A stretch of DNA of 49,394 nucleotides from Sutterella wadsworthensis (GTDB lineage Bacteria; Pseudomonadota; Gammaproteobacteria; Burkholderiales; Burkholderiaceae_F), in the NCBI RefSeq assembly GCF_003315195.1, contig NZ_QNRV01000023.1:1-49394 (forward strand), in the 5' to 3' direction. Below the pieces are notes generated by a model. That model was not told the origin of the DNA. It made no database searches and saw only the letters and a program-made list of their open reading frames with translations. The stretch's first letter is position 1, and the number at the start of each line of letters is the position of its first letter. Below, in pieces: positions 1 to 9,072 of the stretch. The translations under genes and the position numbers were made by a program.

Positions 1-104
1 GTCGATGGCATGCCTGGAAATGAAACCTCCGCTTGGGAGTTCGCTATGTGGTGCATCTGACAATATTTTTCGTCCGATAGATGGTAGCTAGGCGGCTGCT
101 CCGT

Positions 105-171
105 CAAGTGCTTCGCGGCATAAAGCCGCCTGCCGCCTTCGGCGGCAGGCTATTTATACGCGAAGCACTTG
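105..171. repeat. Long interrupted inverted repeat (hairpin/cruciform)
   Basis: The outer arms at 105-117 and 159-171 are perfect 13-base reverse complements (left arm CAAGTGCTTCGCG). Inside them ATAAA at 120-124 can pair with TTTAT at 153-157, and the core arms at 128-137 and 141-150 are perfect 10-base complements (GCCTGCCGCC) around a three-base loop. The whole element is one long interrupted hairpin. There is no T-run, so it is not a normal terminator. It could be a REP-like element, a single-strand transposon end, or the remains of a mobile element boundary. No transposase lies beside it in this window. Confidence 0.75.
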
Positions 172-177
172 ACCTCG

Positions 178-197
178 GGTTGCCTGAGGTTGCCTGA
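178..197. repeat. Two tandem copies of a 10-base unit
   Basis: GGTTGCCTGA occurs twice head to tail at 178-187 and 188-197, just outside the long hairpin. It is seen directly in the sequence; its significance is unknown. Confidence 0.6.
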
Positions 198-217
198 GAC
201 AGCCCTCAGTTCCGGAA

Positions 218-376
218 TCAAAAACAGCGGTAGACCGCTTGACAGCGGGTGGGTGGTCCAGAGATTGAGGGCGGAGAGGATGTCAAAGCTGTAGTCATAT
301 CCATACCAATCTGGGACAAGATTTGTTGGGCTTGGTCGCGGAGATGTTCATCTACTCGCACTTGAATGTTTACCAT
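218..376 (-). pseudogene. Truncated RelB/DinJ-like antitoxin
   Basis: On the minus strand an ATG at 376 follows a good ribosome site (AGGAGA, six bases upstream) and opens a 52-codon frame. Its first ~30 residues begin MVNIQVRVDEHLRDQA and continue to MDMTTAL, which resembles the ribbon-helix-helix N-terminus of RelB/DinJ antitoxins. After TTAL the frame departs from the family pattern and ends in an unrelated Pro/Ser/Cys-rich tail at 218. Another frame over the same DNA continues with SALNLW and GLPLF, reminiscent of the usual C-terminal half, so a frameshift is likely. No toxin reading frame follows in the remaining 217 bases. TTAGCAT is repeated twice just upstream and could be an operator. 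I read it as an orphan, probably broken antitoxin. Confidence 0.55.
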
Positions 377-823
377 GGCATCTCCTATTTATGCTAAATC
401 AATGCTAACAGCATGGTATCAGCACATCAATTGCGCCCTTGCCAAACCAAGTCATGACCGTCTTCGGAGAACGAGCCGGCCCGATCATTGGAGCGATCGA
501 AATAGAAGTCTGAGGGAATGCGGGCGCGGCGCCTGCTCGTGAGGTGCAGTCGATCCCGGAGGCACGCACCGCACCTGATTTTGCTGTATCCGAGTCCCTT
601 GAATCATTCGTTTTTAGACTGAGGATGAAAGGCCATGTTGTCGACAAATATCAGCAACTAAGCCTCAAGTCCTAGGCCGCATCAACTTGACGCAGGAAAC
701 GCATTTGCACTTTCAAAAGAAGCCTTTACAGCGTGAGTCATGATCAGCAAAATTCGTTTTCGAAAATTCAAATATGCGGCCGCAGAACCTCCTGCAGACC
801 GCTCCGATTGATGGAGTTTGTTC
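377..823. other. Gene-free stretch, no recognised feature
   Basis: No convincing gene lies between the antitoxin remnant and the binding-protein gene. An 80-codon minus frame (405-647) has no visible ribosome site and no recognisable family. The plus strand has only a stop-interrupted frame. A short palindrome (TTTTCGAAAA) at about 759-768 lies in the likely promoter region of the downstream ABC gene, but no confident -35/-10 pair was found. Confidence 0.4.
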
Positions 824-1600
824 ATGTCTCTTAAGACCAAAGTTCTCACTGCCGCCGCATTTGCTGCTCTGCTCGCCTCCACCGCCGTTCAGGCTGTGAC
901 CTATACGGTCGGCACAGGCGCGACCTATCGTCCCTTTGAATACGAAGCGCCGAACAAAGAAATCGTCGGCTTTGACATCGATTTGATGAAAGCCATCGCC
1001 AAGGCTCAGGGCTTTGACGTCGAGTTCGTCAATACCACTTGGTCGACCATCTTCCCGGCGCTCAACAACGGTGACCGCGACATCATCATGTCCGGCATCA
1101 CCATCACGGACAAGCGCAAGGAGGCCGTCGACTTCTCCGAACCCTACTTCCTCGCCCACCAGCTCATCCTCACGAGCTCGAACCTGCAGATTAAGAGCCT
1201 CAAGGATCTCGAGGGCAAGCTGATCGCCGTCGTCAATGCTTCTGCTGGCGACGTAGCCGCTTCGAACGCCTTCGGCAAGGCTTCGACCAACATCCGCCGT
1301 TTTGACAACACGCCGCTCGCGCTTGAAGAGCTCGCCAACGGCGGCGTCGACGCCATGATCGGCGACGTGGGCGTGCTGCAGTGGTACATGAAGCAGAACC
1401 CCGACAAGAAGTTCAATCAGTGCCGTGATCCGGAATTCCAGGAACAGTACTTCGGCATTGGCGTGCGCAAGGGCAACACTCAGGTGCTCAACGACGTCAA
1501 CGCGGGCCTGAAGAAGGTTATCGAGTCGGGCGCCTACAACGAGGTCTACCGCAAGTGGTTCGGTTCGGATGCTCCGAAGCTTCCGGCCTTCACGAAGTGA
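824..1600 (+). CDS. Polar amino acid ABC transporter, periplasmic binding protein
   Basis: This is a family 3 solute-binding protein, the periplasmic receptor of a polar amino acid importer. I chose the ATG at 824 (MSLKTK) because GGAG lies seven bases upstream; an in-frame TTG at 818 has no such site. Residues 1-25 are a Sec signal peptide (KTKVLTAAAFAALLAS, then AVQA). The mature protein has the typical opening TVGTGATYRPFEYE, then GFDIDLMKAIAK and the NGDRDIIMSGITIT segment. About 258 residues is a normal length. The permease and ATPase genes follow on the same strand. Ligand specificity (arginine, glutamine, cystine or other) cannot be read from sequence. A hairpin between this gene and the permease may raise its expression relative to the membrane parts. 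Confidence 0.93.
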   Translation: MSLKTKVLTAAAFAALLASTAVQAVTYTVGTGATYRPFEYEAPNKEIVGFDIDLMKAIAKAQGFDVEFVNTTWSTIFPALNNGDRDIIMSGITITDKRKEAVDFSEPYFLAHQLILTSSNLQIKSLKDLEGKLIAVVNASAGDVAASNAFGKASTNIRRFDNTPLALEELANGGVDAMIGDVGVLQWYMKQNPDKKFNQCRDPEFQEQYFGIGVRKGNTQVLNDVNAGLKKVIESGAYNEVYRKWFGSDAPKLPAFTK

Positions 1601-1671
1601 TCGTCCTTTGACTCAATCCTTGAAGCAGAGGGCAGCAGAGGATTCCCCGGCTGCTCATCGGCTTCAAGGTT

Positions 1672-1714
1672 AAAACGCGCCGCTCATCCGACATATCCGG
1701 ACGCGGCGTTTTCC
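1672..1714 (+). terminator. Intra-operon hairpin with short T-rich tail
   Basis: AAAACGC(GC)CGC at 1672-1683 pairs imperfectly with GCGGCGTTTT at 1703-1712, with an inner CCG/CGG pairing. It lies between the binding protein and the permease and is probably a partial terminator or mRNA-stabilising hairpin. Confidence 0.45.
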
Positions 1715-1745
1715 TTATTCAGAACAACAACAAAAAGGATCCCTC

Positions 1746-2504
1746 ATGTTTGGCTTCGAATCCAGTGTTATTGCGGAATACTGGCCGCTTTTCGTCCATG
1801 GCGCCTGGACGACCGTTCAGGTGACCATCATCTGCGTCTGCCTGGGCATGTGTCTGGGAACGCTCTTAGGCATGGGCCGCCTCGCACAGGCGCGCTACAA
1901 CCCGCTTAAAGGCTTCCTGCACTACTGCGTGCGCTGGCCGATCACGGTCTACGTGAGCTTCTTTCGCGGCACGCCGCTCTTTGTGCAGATTTTTCTCATG
2001 TACTTTGCCGTGCTGCCGGTCTTTATTCACCCGGTTGACGGCTTGCTGATTTCGGGTCAGCTTGCCCGAGACATCCGCTCGAACTACGGTGCAATGCTCG
2101 CCGGCGTCTGCGCCATCACCCTGAATTCGGGCGCTTATATGTGTGAAATCTTTCGCGCCGGCATTCAGTCGCTCGACAAGGGACAGATGGAAGCTGCCCG
2201 CTCGCTCGGCATGTCCTACATGCAGGCCATGCGTACGATCATCCTGCCGCAGGCCTTCCGCCGCATGTTGCCCGCACTCGGCAACAACGCCATTGCTATC
2301 CTGAAGGATTCCTCGCTCATCTCCGCCATCGGCCTGGCCGAACTCGCCTACGCCGCCCGTACTGTCGCGGGCGCTTCGGCCCGCTACTGGGAACCCTACA
2401 TCACCATTTCCTGCGTGTACTGGGTGATGACGCTGCTCCTCGCCTGGGGCATCCGCAGACTTGAAGCCCGCCTCGGCCGCGGCGACAACGGCATTGGGAG
2501 CTAA
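1746..2504 (+). CDS. Polar amino acid ABC transporter, permease
   Basis: This is an inner-membrane permease of the HisM/GlnP type. The N-terminus runs into a first membrane helix ([20 protein letters not shown]). The conserved EAA loop is visible as [20 protein letters not shown], followed by [23 protein letters not shown], diagnostic of amino acid permeases. The family [10 protein letters not shown] motif is also present. At 252 residues it is slightly longer than average, with an insertion ([18 protein letters not shown]) between helices. AAGGAT lies just upstream of the ATG. Only five bases separate its stop from the ATPase start, so translation is probably coupled. Confidence 0.93.
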   Translation: MFGFESSVIAEYWPLFVHGAWTTVQVTIICVCLGMCLGTLLGMGRLAQARYNPLKGFLHYCVRWPITVYVSFFRGTPLFVQIFLMYFAVLPVFIHPVDGLLISGQLARDIRSNYGAMLAGVCAITLNSGAYMCEIFRAGIQSLDKGQMEAARSLGMSYMQAMRTIILPQAFRRMLPALGNNAIAILKDSSLISAIGLAELAYAARTVAGASARYWEPYITISCVYWVMTLLLAWGIRRLEARLGRGDNGIGS

Positions 2505-2509
2505 GAGCC

Positions 2510-3244
2510 ATGACCGAACCCATCGTATCCATTCAGAATCTGAAGAAAGCCTTCGGCGACCATGTCGTGCTCGACGGCATCAATCTCAACGTCATGCCGG
2601 GCGAAAAGGTCGTTGTGCTCGGCCCTTCGGGATCGGGCAAGAGCACGATGCTTCGCTGCATCAACGCCCTTGAGATACCGACCTCCGGCGCCATCTTCTT
2701 CAACGGCGTCGAAGTCACCAATCCGAAGACCGACCTCAATCACGTGCGCGAGCACCTGGGCATGGTTTTTCAGCGCTTCAATCTCTGGCCGCACAAAACC
2801 GTCATTGAGAACGTCATGCTTGCCCAGCAGCTCGTTCTTAAAAAGGATCCGGCGGCAGCCAAGACCCGTGCTGTTGAACTCCTCAAGAGCGTCGGGCTTT
2901 TCGACAAGGCCGACGCCTATCCGGCAAGCCTTTCGGGCGGTCAGCAGCAGCGCGTTGCTATTGCCCGCGCACTTGCCATGGAACCCAAGGTTATGCTCTT
3001 TGACGAACCGACCTCTGCGCTTGACCCGGAACTCGTGGGCGAAGTGCTTGCCGTCATGAAGCAGCTGGCTGAATCGGGCATGACGATGATCGTCGTGACG
3101 CACGAAATCGGCTTTGCCAAAGAGGTCGCCGACCGCGTGGTCTTTATGGACGGCGGCCATATCATTGAAGAAGGCGCACCATCGGAAATTCTGGTCGCGC
3201 CCAAAGAAGAGCGTACAAAGTCCTTCCTCGCGCGAGTGTTGTGA
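2510..3244 (+). CDS. Polar amino acid ABC transporter, ATP-binding protein
   Basis: This is the cytoplasmic ATPase of the GlnQ/HisP/ArtP group and energises the importer encoded by the two preceding genes. Seen in the 244 residues: Walker [11 protein letters not shown]-loop region [12 protein letters not shown], signature [16 protein letters not shown], Walker [14 protein letters not shown] and the switch histidine in VVTHEIGFA. Length and motif spacing are normal. A good intrinsic terminator follows, closing a three-gene operon. Confidence 0.95.
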   Translation: MTEPIVSIQNLKKAFGDHVVLDGINLNVMPGEKVVVLGPSGSGKSTMLRCINALEIPTSGAIFFNGVEVTNPKTDLNHVREHLGMVFQRFNLWPHKTVIENVMLAQQLVLKKDPAAAKTRAVELLKSVGLFDKADAYPASLSGGQQQRVAIARALAMEPKVMLFDEPTSALDPELVGEVLAVMKQLAESGMTMIVVTHEIGFAKEVADRVVFMDGGHIIEEGAPSEILVAPKEERTKSFLARVL

Positions 3245-3277
3245 AACGGCCTCAGCCTTTTTCAAAGTTCAAACTCA

Positions 3278-3311
3278 AGCCGAAGCGTCCTTCATGCGCT
3301 TCGGCTTTTTT
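3278..3311 (+). terminator. Rho-independent terminator of the ABC importer operon
   Basis: A perfect 10-base stem AGCCGAAGCG (3278-3287) / CGCTTCGGCT (3297-3306) with a 9-base loop is followed by a T-run at 3306-3311. Confidence 0.85.
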
Positions 3312-3679
3312 CGCTTCAAAGGAAAGCACCTCGATAATCCTCAATGTCATTGATTTACAAAACAAATTAATGTAATCATGAATACGTAAGCGGACCCGAA
3401 TTCTTTGCGTATCATCAAGCTGAACCGTACAATCAATCAAAAGAAGTACCTACGAGGAAGCACTTATCCGGTAACTTACTTTCATGCATGAGAAAGCATT
3501 TGTTTTAGCTGTGCTTTCAGCCCATTTGCTCTGCTGCGGTCTGCCGCTGTCACCTGCTTCTTTTGAAGGATTGGCATAAACCCGTACGCTTGATAGCCTC
3601 GCAATGCAATCTGCTTCCTTCAGACTTTCGCCTGCCACTAGTTTTTCACGCCATTGTTTCCCTCTCGGAGATCCGACGA
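3312..3679 (+). other. Long leader region upstream of pflA
   Basis: The ~370 bases between the ABC terminator and pflA hold a candidate promoter (3405-3433) and then ~240 bases of leader. Within it, 3484-3579 encodes a 31-residue hydrophobic peptide (MHEKAFVLAVLSAHLLCC...), but no ribosome site is visible before it. The pflA frame is open upstream of its start to 3563, again without a ribosome site. No riboswitch of a known class was recognised. Confidence 0.4.
3405..3433 (+). promoter_or_regulatory. Candidate pflAB promoter with half FNR-like site
   Basis: TTGCGT at 3405-3410 and TACAAT at 3428-3433 are separated by exactly 17 bases. TTGCG-TATC-ATCAA at 3405-3418 matches the FNR/Anr consensus (TTGAT-N4-ATCAA) at eight of ten positions. 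Its overlap with the -35 element is not the classical activating position, so the anaerobic control role is only a suggestion. Confidence 0.35.
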
Positions 3680-4414
3680 ATGCCTCTCGGCCGCATACAT
3701 TCCTACGAAACCTTCGGGTCCGTTGACGGCCCCGGCGTCAGGTTTGTGGTCTTCATGCAGGGCTGCCGGATGCGCTGCGTCTACTGCCACAATCCGGATA
3801 CTTGGCGCATTCATGCCGGTGAAGAAAAGTCTGCTGCCGAAGTGCTTCGCATGGCGCTGCGCTACCGTCCGTACTGGGGCAAAGAGGGCGGCATCACGGT
3901 AAGCGGCGGAGAGCCCCTCCTGCAAATCGACTTTCTGATTGAACTCTTCGAACTGGCCAAAACCGAAGGCATCAACACCACGCTCGATACGTGCGGTCTG
4001 CCCTTCACAAAGGATCCGGCGTGGCTCGTCAAATTTGAGCGTCTCATGAAGTCGACCGATCTCGTGATGCTCGACCTCAAGCACATTGACCCGCTGACAC
4101 ATAAGCGGCTGACCGGCTGGAAGAACGACTCCATTCTGGCCTGCGCCCAGTGGCTCTCCGAACACGGCAAACCCATGTGGATCCGACATGTGCTCGTGCC
4201 GGGCTGGACGGATGAAGATGCTGCGCTCGTGAAACTCGCCGCCTTCGTTGCCCAACTTCGAACGGTCAAACGCGTGGAGGTGCTTCCTTACCACACGTTT
4301 GCCGTCCCCAAATGGGACCGACTCGGAATACCCAACAAAATCCGAGACGTTCTGCCCCCCGAACCTGAACGCGTAGCCAATGCGAAACGCATTCTGCATG
4401 CGTTCGGCGACTGA
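3680..4414 (+). CDS. pflA: Pyruvate formate-lyase activating enzyme
   Basis: This radical SAM enzyme uses a [4Fe-4S] cluster and S-adenosylmethionine to install the glycyl radical on pyruvate formate-lyase. The ATG at 3680 (MPLGRIHSYETFGSVDGPG) is chosen because GGAG lies nine bases upstream and gives 244 residues, close to the E. coli enzyme (246). The cluster cysteines are C29, C33 and C36 in GCRMRCVYCHNPDTW. The SAM-binding GGE region is VSGGEPLLQ, and LDLKH and the C-terminal region LPYHTF are as expected. It precedes pflB by 48 bases, the reverse of the E. coli order (focA-pflB-pflA), and no formate channel gene is adjacent. Confidence 0.95.
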   Translation: MPLGRIHSYETFGSVDGPGVRFVVFMQGCRMRCVYCHNPDTWRIHAGEEKSAAEVLRMALRYRPYWGKEGGITVSGGEPLLQIDFLIELFELAKTEGINTTLDTCGLPFTKDPAWLVKFERLMKSTDLVMLDLKHIDPLTHKRLTGWKNDSILACAQWLSEHGKPMWIRHVLVPGWTDEDAALVKLAAFVAQLRTVKRVEVLPYHTFAVPKWDRLGIPNKIRDVLPPEPERVANAKRILHAFGD

Positions 4415-4462
4415 CCGATTTCCCCAAACTTTTGAATGCTTTGATTATTTCTGGAGGTTTAT

Positions 4463-6709
4463 ATGACCAACGCTTGGAGAGGCTTCCGAGGCGATCACTG
4501 GCGCGACGACGTCAACGTGCGCGACTTCGTGCAGCAGAACTACACCCCTTATGACGGCGACGAATCGTTCCTCGCCGAACCCACTGACGCTACCCGCAAA
4601 CTCTGGGGACGCCTGGCCGAACTTCAAAAGGAAGAACGCGCCAGGGGCGGCGTGCTCGACTGTGAAACCGAAATTGTCAGCTCCATTACAGCCTACCCTG
4701 CCGCCTATCTCGACCCTGAACATAAGGAATACGAGAAGGTGGTCGGCATGCAGACCGACAAGCCCCTCAAGCGTGCGTTCATGCCCTACGGCGGCATCCG
4801 CATGGCTCAGGAAGCGGCGAGCACGTACGGCTTCCATGTGAACGATAAATACACCAAGATCTTCAACGAGTACCACAAGACCCACAATCAGGGTGTTTTT
4901 GATGCGTACACCGACGAGATGCGCGTGGCCCGTCGCAACCACATCATTACGGGTCTGCCCGACACGTACGGACGCGGCCGCATCGTGGGCGACTACCGCC
5001 GCGTAGCGCTCTACGGCATTGACGCACTGGTCGCGGAAAAAAAGAAGGACCTCGCCAACTGCGACTGCGGCATCATGACTGACGACGTTATCCGTCAGCG
5101 TGAGGAACTTTCCGACCAAATCCGCGCACTCGGACAGATGAAAGTCATGGCCGAAAGCTACGGCTTTGACATTTCCGGCCCGGCGAAGAATGCCCGCGAA
5201 GCCGTGCAGTGGCTTTATTTCGGCTACCTTGCCGCCATCCGCACGCAAAACGGCGCAGCCATGTCCGTGGGCCGTATCTCTACCTTTCTCGATATTTATA
5301 TCCAGCGTGATCTCGCTGAAGGGACGCTCACGGAAACTGAAGCGCAGGAGCTCATTGACCACCTCGTCATGAAGTTCCGCATGGTGAAGTTTGCCCGTAT
5401 TCCGGCCTACAACCAGCTCTTCTCTGGCGACCCAGTGTGGGCCACGCTGGAGATGGCCGGTCTCGGCATGGACGGCCGTTCGATGGTAACGAAGAGCGAC
5501 TTCCGCTTCCTCCATACGCTCGAAAATATGGGGCCGGCTCCGGAACCCAATCTCACGGTGCTTTATTCGAAGAACCTGCCGAAGGCTTTCCGCAAATATT
5601 CGGCCAAGGTCTCCATCAATACGTCGAGCGTCCAGTACGAAAACGACGATGTGATGCGTCCGATCTGGGGCGACGACTATTCGATCTGCTGCTGCGTATC
5701 GGCCACCGAAACCGGCAAGGAAATGCAGTTCTTCGGCGCTCGCGCCAACCTCGCCAAGTGCATGCTCTACGCCATCAACGGCGGCGTTGACGAAAAGACC
5801 GGCACGCAGGTGGCGCCGGCCTTCCGCCCGATCACGAGCGAGTACCTCGACTACGACGAAGTGATGCTGCGCTTCAAGCCCATGATGAATTGGCTCGCGG
5901 GGATTTACGTCAATACGCTCAACCTCATCCACTACATGCACGACAAGTACTTCTATGAGGCCGCTGAAATGGCGCTCATTGATACCGACGTGCGCCGCAC
6001 CTTCGCAACCGGCATTGCCGGATTCTCACACGTGGTCGATTCACTCTGTGCGATCAAGTACGCCCGCGTGAAAGCGATCCGCAATGAGGCCGGTGTGGTG
6101 GTGGACTATGAAACGGAAGGCGACTTCCCGCGTTACGGCAACGACGACGATCGTGCGGACAAGCTTGCTGTGTGGCTCCTCAAGGAGTTTCTCACCTGCA
6201 TCCGCCGCTACCCGACCTACCGTCATTCCGAAGCGACGACCTCGATTCTCACGATCACGTCCAACGTGGTGTACGGCAAAGCTACAGGATCGCTCCCCGA
6301 CGGCCGCAAAGCCGGCGCGCCGCTTGCGCCCGGCGCCAACCCAAGCTACGGCGCAGAGCAGAGCGGTCTGCTCGCCTCGCTCAATTCCGTAGCAAAGCTC
6401 CCCTACGAGTATGCGCTTGACGGCATTTCCAACACCCAGACGATCAGCCCCGACGCGCTCGGCCACTCGCTTGACGAACGCGCGGACAATCTCGTCAACG
6501 TGATGGACGGCTACTTCGCTCAGGGCGCTCACCATCTCAACGTCAATGTCTTCGGTACGGAGAAGCTCATCGACGCGATGGAACACCCCGAAAAGCCCGA
6601 GTACGCGAACTTCACCATCCGCGTCTCCGGCTATGCCGTGAAGTTCATCGATTTGACGCGCGAGCAGCAGCTCGATGTGATTTCCCGCACCTGCCACAAG
6701 CGCATGTAA
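4463..6709 (+). CDS. pflB: Formate C-acetyltransferase (pyruvate formate-lyase)
   Basis: This cytoplasmic glycyl radical enzyme converts pyruvate and CoA to acetyl-CoA and formate in anaerobic metabolism. The radical glycine is G723 in RVSGYAVKF, 25 residues from the C-terminus as in the family. The catalytic cysteine pair lies in [15 protein letters not shown], where three consecutive cysteines (409-411) occur; the conserved pair preceding VS is 410-411. The length of 748 is close to E. coli PflB (760). A strong ribosome site (TGGAGG) precedes the ATG. It is probably co-transcribed with pflA and is closed by two hairpins, the second with a T-run. Confidence 0.96.
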   Translation: MTNAWRGFRGDHWRDDVNVRDFVQQNYTPYDGDESFLAEPTDATRKLWGRLAELQKEERARGGVLDCETEIVSSITAYPAAYLDPEHKEYEKVVGMQTDKPLKRAFMPYGGIRMAQEAASTYGFHVNDKYTKIFNEYHKTHNQGVFDAYTDEMRVARRNHIITGLPDTYGRGRIVGDYRRVALYGIDALVAEKKKDLANCDCGIMTDDVIRQREELSDQIRALGQMKVMAESYGFDISGPAKNAREAVQWLYFGYLAAIRTQNGAAMSVGRISTFLDIYIQRDLAEGTLTETEAQELIDHLVMKFRMVKFARIPAYNQLFSGDPVWATLEMAGLGMDGRSMVTKSDFRFLHTLENMGPAPEPNLTVLYSKNLPKAFRKYSAKVSINTSSVQYENDDVMRPIWGDDYSICCCVSATETGKEMQFFGARANLAKCMLYAINGGVDEKTGTQVAPAFRPITSEYLDYDEVMLRFKPMMNWLAGIYVNTLNLIHYMHDKYFYEAAEMALIDTDVRRTFATGIAGFSHVVDSLCAIKYARVKAIRNEAGVVVDYETEGDFPRYGNDDDRADKLAVWLLKEFLTCIRRYPTYRHSEATTSILTITSNVVYGKATGSLPDGRKAGAPLAPGANPSYGAEQSGLLASLNSVAKLPYEYALDGISNTQTISPDALGHSLDERADNLVNVMDGYFAQGAHHLNVNVFGTEKLIDAMEHPEKPEYANFTIRVSGYAVKFIDLTREQQLDVISRTCHKRM

Positions 6710-6720
6710 TGACGCCCTAG

Positions 6721-6748
6721 GCGCTGAAGGGCCTTCTCCCTTCAGCGC
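6721..6748 (+). terminator. Perfect hairpin after pflB
   Basis: GCGCTGAAGGG (6721-6731) and CCCTTCAGCGC (6738-6748) form an 11-base perfect stem with a six-base loop. There is no T-run, so it more likely stabilises the 3' end; the next hairpin is the terminator. Confidence 0.55.
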
Positions 6749-6770
6749 TTCGAGCGGATGGCAGCTTTAA

Positions 6771-6813
6771 GCTCCCGATGAACGCATGCCGTTTCTTCGG
6801 GAGCATTTTTTTT
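6771..6813 (+). terminator. Rho-independent terminator of pflAB
   Basis: The stem GCTCCCGA (6771-6778) / TCGGGAGC (6797-6804) is followed by eight T residues (6806-6813). Confidence 0.8.
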
Positions 6814-6969
6814 GCAGCCCGACAAAGGCCGGCAATCTATAAAGCGAAGCTCTGCATTTCGGCCGGAGAGGACAGCTGGAACCGCCCCTTAAGTGACACT
6901 AGGCTGGCCCAATCCTCTGCCGCATTGAGGGCTCGCCCCAAGTCCTTTAGAAAGGAGCCATGCCGGCAT

Positions 6970-8424
6970 TTAAGTGCCGCTTTGACATTCAACAGCTCTT
7001 TGGCCGGCGATGCGTCCCATCACAAGGCAGTTCGTGATGCCGGCGCCGCCGAGCCGGTCAAAACCAAAAATCCCTCCGACGACCTCTCCAGCGGCAAAAA
7101 GTCCCGGAATAACGCCCCCCGTTTGCGCACGCACCTGCGCCTGGGCATCCGTCAAAATGCCGTCCAAAGTGGTGTGCACATAGATCTGCTCCTCACCAAA
7201 ATAAAAGGGCGGCTTTTCGATTCTTTGGGTGAAGAACTTTTTGCCGGTCAGCGGATCCAGCCCTGCATCAGCCGCCCGATTGTATTGGGCGAACGTTTGT
7301 TCGAGCACCGTCGGAGGGATCCTCATCGCTGCTGCCATCTCCCTGATGGAGCCGGCTTTTCTCACGATGCCGTTGATGAGCTTCAGACTCAGCGTTGCAC
7401 CCTTATAAGACTGCGCATCGGTGATCACCCAGCAGCGCCGGGACTTCAGACTGAGGATGTGTTCAGAAATCGCATTCCAAGGCAGATTTTCATCGACGAA
7501 GCGTCGGCCGGTTTCATCCACGTACATGTCGCCGCCCGCATAGTCGATTAATCGGCCGCCCCAAAAAGGCAGCAGCTGCAAGCCGAAACCTTCGGCAATA
7601 ACGCCGCCGGCGCGCTGCGCCAGGTCCAAACCATCGCCTTGTGCGCCGTCCCAAGCGGTGCCATAAGGATCGGCACTCGTATGAATATCGGGAGTGAGCT
7701 GCTCCATGATCTTCATGCGGCGTTCGACATTGGCGGTAAAGCCGCCGGACGCAATGATGACGGCAGGCGCTTGGAAATACTTGAGGCGAACTTCATTTTC
7801 TGAGCGAATGGTTACGCCGACCTTCCAGCACGATTCCTGCCGTTCAAGCGTTTCAACCTTCGCCGAGAGGATTGTTTTCCCGCCCAAACGCCGATAGCAG
7901 TCCATGACAGCGAGAACATAGCTCCGTCCGGCAGAATTGCCCGGCATTGCCCAGCTGCGCGGATGAAGTCCCGATCGGGCTTCAAAGGGGCGGCCGAAGG
8001 AGACGCCGAGCCCTTCAAGCCAGTCGAGCATAGCTGCGGACCCGCGGGCAATCTGCACCAAACGTTCCGGGTCTCCGCTGCCGCCGCCCACAGCGAGCGC
8101 ATCAGCCACAAACTGTTCGACAGAGTCGCGCCAGCCATTTGAAAATGCTCCGGCACGATCCGGCGCCACCGCAGCGATGGAGCCGCTCGAATAAAGAGAG
8201 TGACCGCCGACAAGCGGTCCTTTTTCCAATATCAGCACGCGCCGGGCACCGGACTCCAGTGCGCTCGCGCCGGCTGTCAGACCGGCGAGCCCGGAACCGA
8301 TCACGATGACCTGCTGCCAAGTCTCGAGCGCATCGGATGAATTTTCAAGAGCAACTGCCAGAAGCGATGACGGCAAGGCCGAGGCAACTGCGCCCGCGGT
8401 GAGAAGCGTTCTGCGTGTCGTCAT
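6970..8424 (-). CDS. Exported FAD-dependent oxidoreductase (fumarate reductase/flavocytochrome c family)
   Basis: This is a flavoprotein of the FccA/UrdA/fumarate-reductase flavoprotein superfamily, probably periplasmic. The start at 8424 (MTTRRTLLTAG) gives a Tat-like RR signal ending near ALPSSLLA and overlaps the regulator stop as ATGA, so translation is coupled. The FAD-binding fold begins VIVIGSGLAGLTAG (GxGxxG), followed by ILEKGPLVGGHS. The C-terminal FAD/substrate region reads GLFAAGEVVGGIFG...RLGGAGITNCLVMGR, close to the GxNRLGGNA pattern of fumarate reductases. No FMN_bind or haem domain is fused. It is the last gene of a kinase-regulator-flavoprotein operon, so it is the likely target of that two-component system. 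The acceptor substrate is unknown. Confidence 0.85.
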   Translation of the reverse strand: MTTRRTLLTAGAVASALPSSLLAVALENSSDALETWQQVIVIGSGLAGLTAGASALESGARRVLILEKGPLVGGHSLYSSGSIAAVAPDRAGAFSNGWRDSVEQFVADALAVGGGSGDPERLVQIARGSAAMLDWLEGLGVSFGRPFEARSGLHPRSWAMPGNSAGRSYVLAVMDCYRRLGGKTILSAKVETLERQESCWKVGVTIRSENEVRLKYFQAPAVIIASGGFTANVERRMKIMEQLTPDIHTSADPYGTAWDGAQGDGLDLAQRAGGVIAEGFGLQLLPFWGGRLIDYAGGDMYVDETGRRFVDENLPWNAISEHILSLKSRRCWVITDAQSYKGATLSLKLINGIVRKAGSIREMAAAMRIPPTVLEQTFAQYNRAADAGLDPLTGKKFFTQRIEKPPFYFGEEQIYVHTTLDGILTDAQAQVRAQTGGVIPGLFAAGEVVGGIFGFDRLGGAGITNCLVMGRIAGQRAVECQSGT

Positions 8425-9059
8425 GCCACATCCTTTGGCTGCGGCGTCGGGAGATTCTCCAGCCACTGATAAGCCTCGAGAGAACTCTGAACGCCCAATT
8501 TGGCATAAGCATTGGCTTTATGCATCTTGACGGTTTCCGCACCGATGCCGAGCACTTCGGCAGCTTCCTTATTGGAAAGCCCTTTAGCCGCAAGCACAAA
8601 AACTTCACGCTCTCGGGGCGTCAGCGCATCGTAGGCCGTTTGATAACTCTGAGCTTCGGCTGCCGCCTTCGCTGCCGCAAGTGACTTTTTGCAGGCACGC
8701 TCCACGGCAGCCGCCAGCACCATCGGATCCCCTCGTTTTTCAAGGAAATCCAGTGCACCATATTTCATGGTATGCACCGCCGTTGCAACATCGCCGTGCC
8801 CGGTCAAAAAAATCACCGGCAAGCAGCTCCCGGCCTCTACAAAACGCCGCTGCAGATCAAGCCCTGTCATGCCGGGCATGCGGATATCCAGTACAGCGCA
8901 CCCCGGACGCTGGAGGTCGTCATCCTGAAGAAACGCCGCCGGACTTTCCCAATCCTCCACCTGCCAGCCAAGCGCTGTGAGAAAGGCCTTTTGGCTTTCA
9001 CGAAAGTCATTGTCATCGTCGACAAGACGCACCAAAGGCGCGGGCAGAATGCATTTCAT
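8421..9059 (-). CDS. Response regulator, FixJ/TtrR-like (receiver + LuxR HTH)
   Basis: This is a cytoplasmic two-component response regulator. The start at 9059 (MKCILPAPLVRLVDDD) follows an AAAGGA site; upstream in-frame codons lack one. The receiver domain shows the acidic cluster VDDDND, the phosphoacceptor aspartate in AVLDIRMPGMTG, and TGHGDVATAV. The C-terminal LuxR-type helix-turn-helix begins LTPREREVFVLAAKGLSNKE and continues EVLGIGAETVKMHK. At 213 residues it matches the TtrR/FixJ size. The kinase gene lies 13 bases upstream and the flavoprotein gene overlaps by four bases, so it probably activates this flavoprotein and perhaps the divergent dehydratase-reductase genes. Confidence 0.9.
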   Translation of the reverse strand: MKCILPAPLVRLVDDDNDFRESQKAFLTALGWQVEDWESPAAFLQDDDLQRPGCAVLDIRMPGMTGLDLQRRFVEAGSCLPVIFLTGHGDVATAVHTMKYGALDFLEKRGDPMVLAAAVERACKKSLAAAKAAAEAQSYQTAYDALTPREREVFVLAAKGLSNKEAAEVLGIGAETVKMHKANAYAKLGVQSSLEAYQWLENLPTPQPKDVA

Positions 9060-9072
9060 GGAAAAAATCCTT

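Noticed and set aside
405-647. 80-codon minus-strand frame near the left end
   Set aside because: Low-complexity composition, no ribosome site and no recognisable motif.
713-1159. 148-codon minus-strand frame over the binding-protein start
   Set aside because: Antisense to a clear signal peptide and solute-binding protein.
3563-3679. 39-codon upstream extension of pflA
   Set aside because: No ribosome site, not conserved in PflA, while GGAG precedes the ATG at 3680.
4445-5941. 498-codon open frame on the minus strand inside pflB
   Set aside because: It is antisense to a gene with clear catalytic motifs, has no recognisable family and reflects high-GC codon bias.
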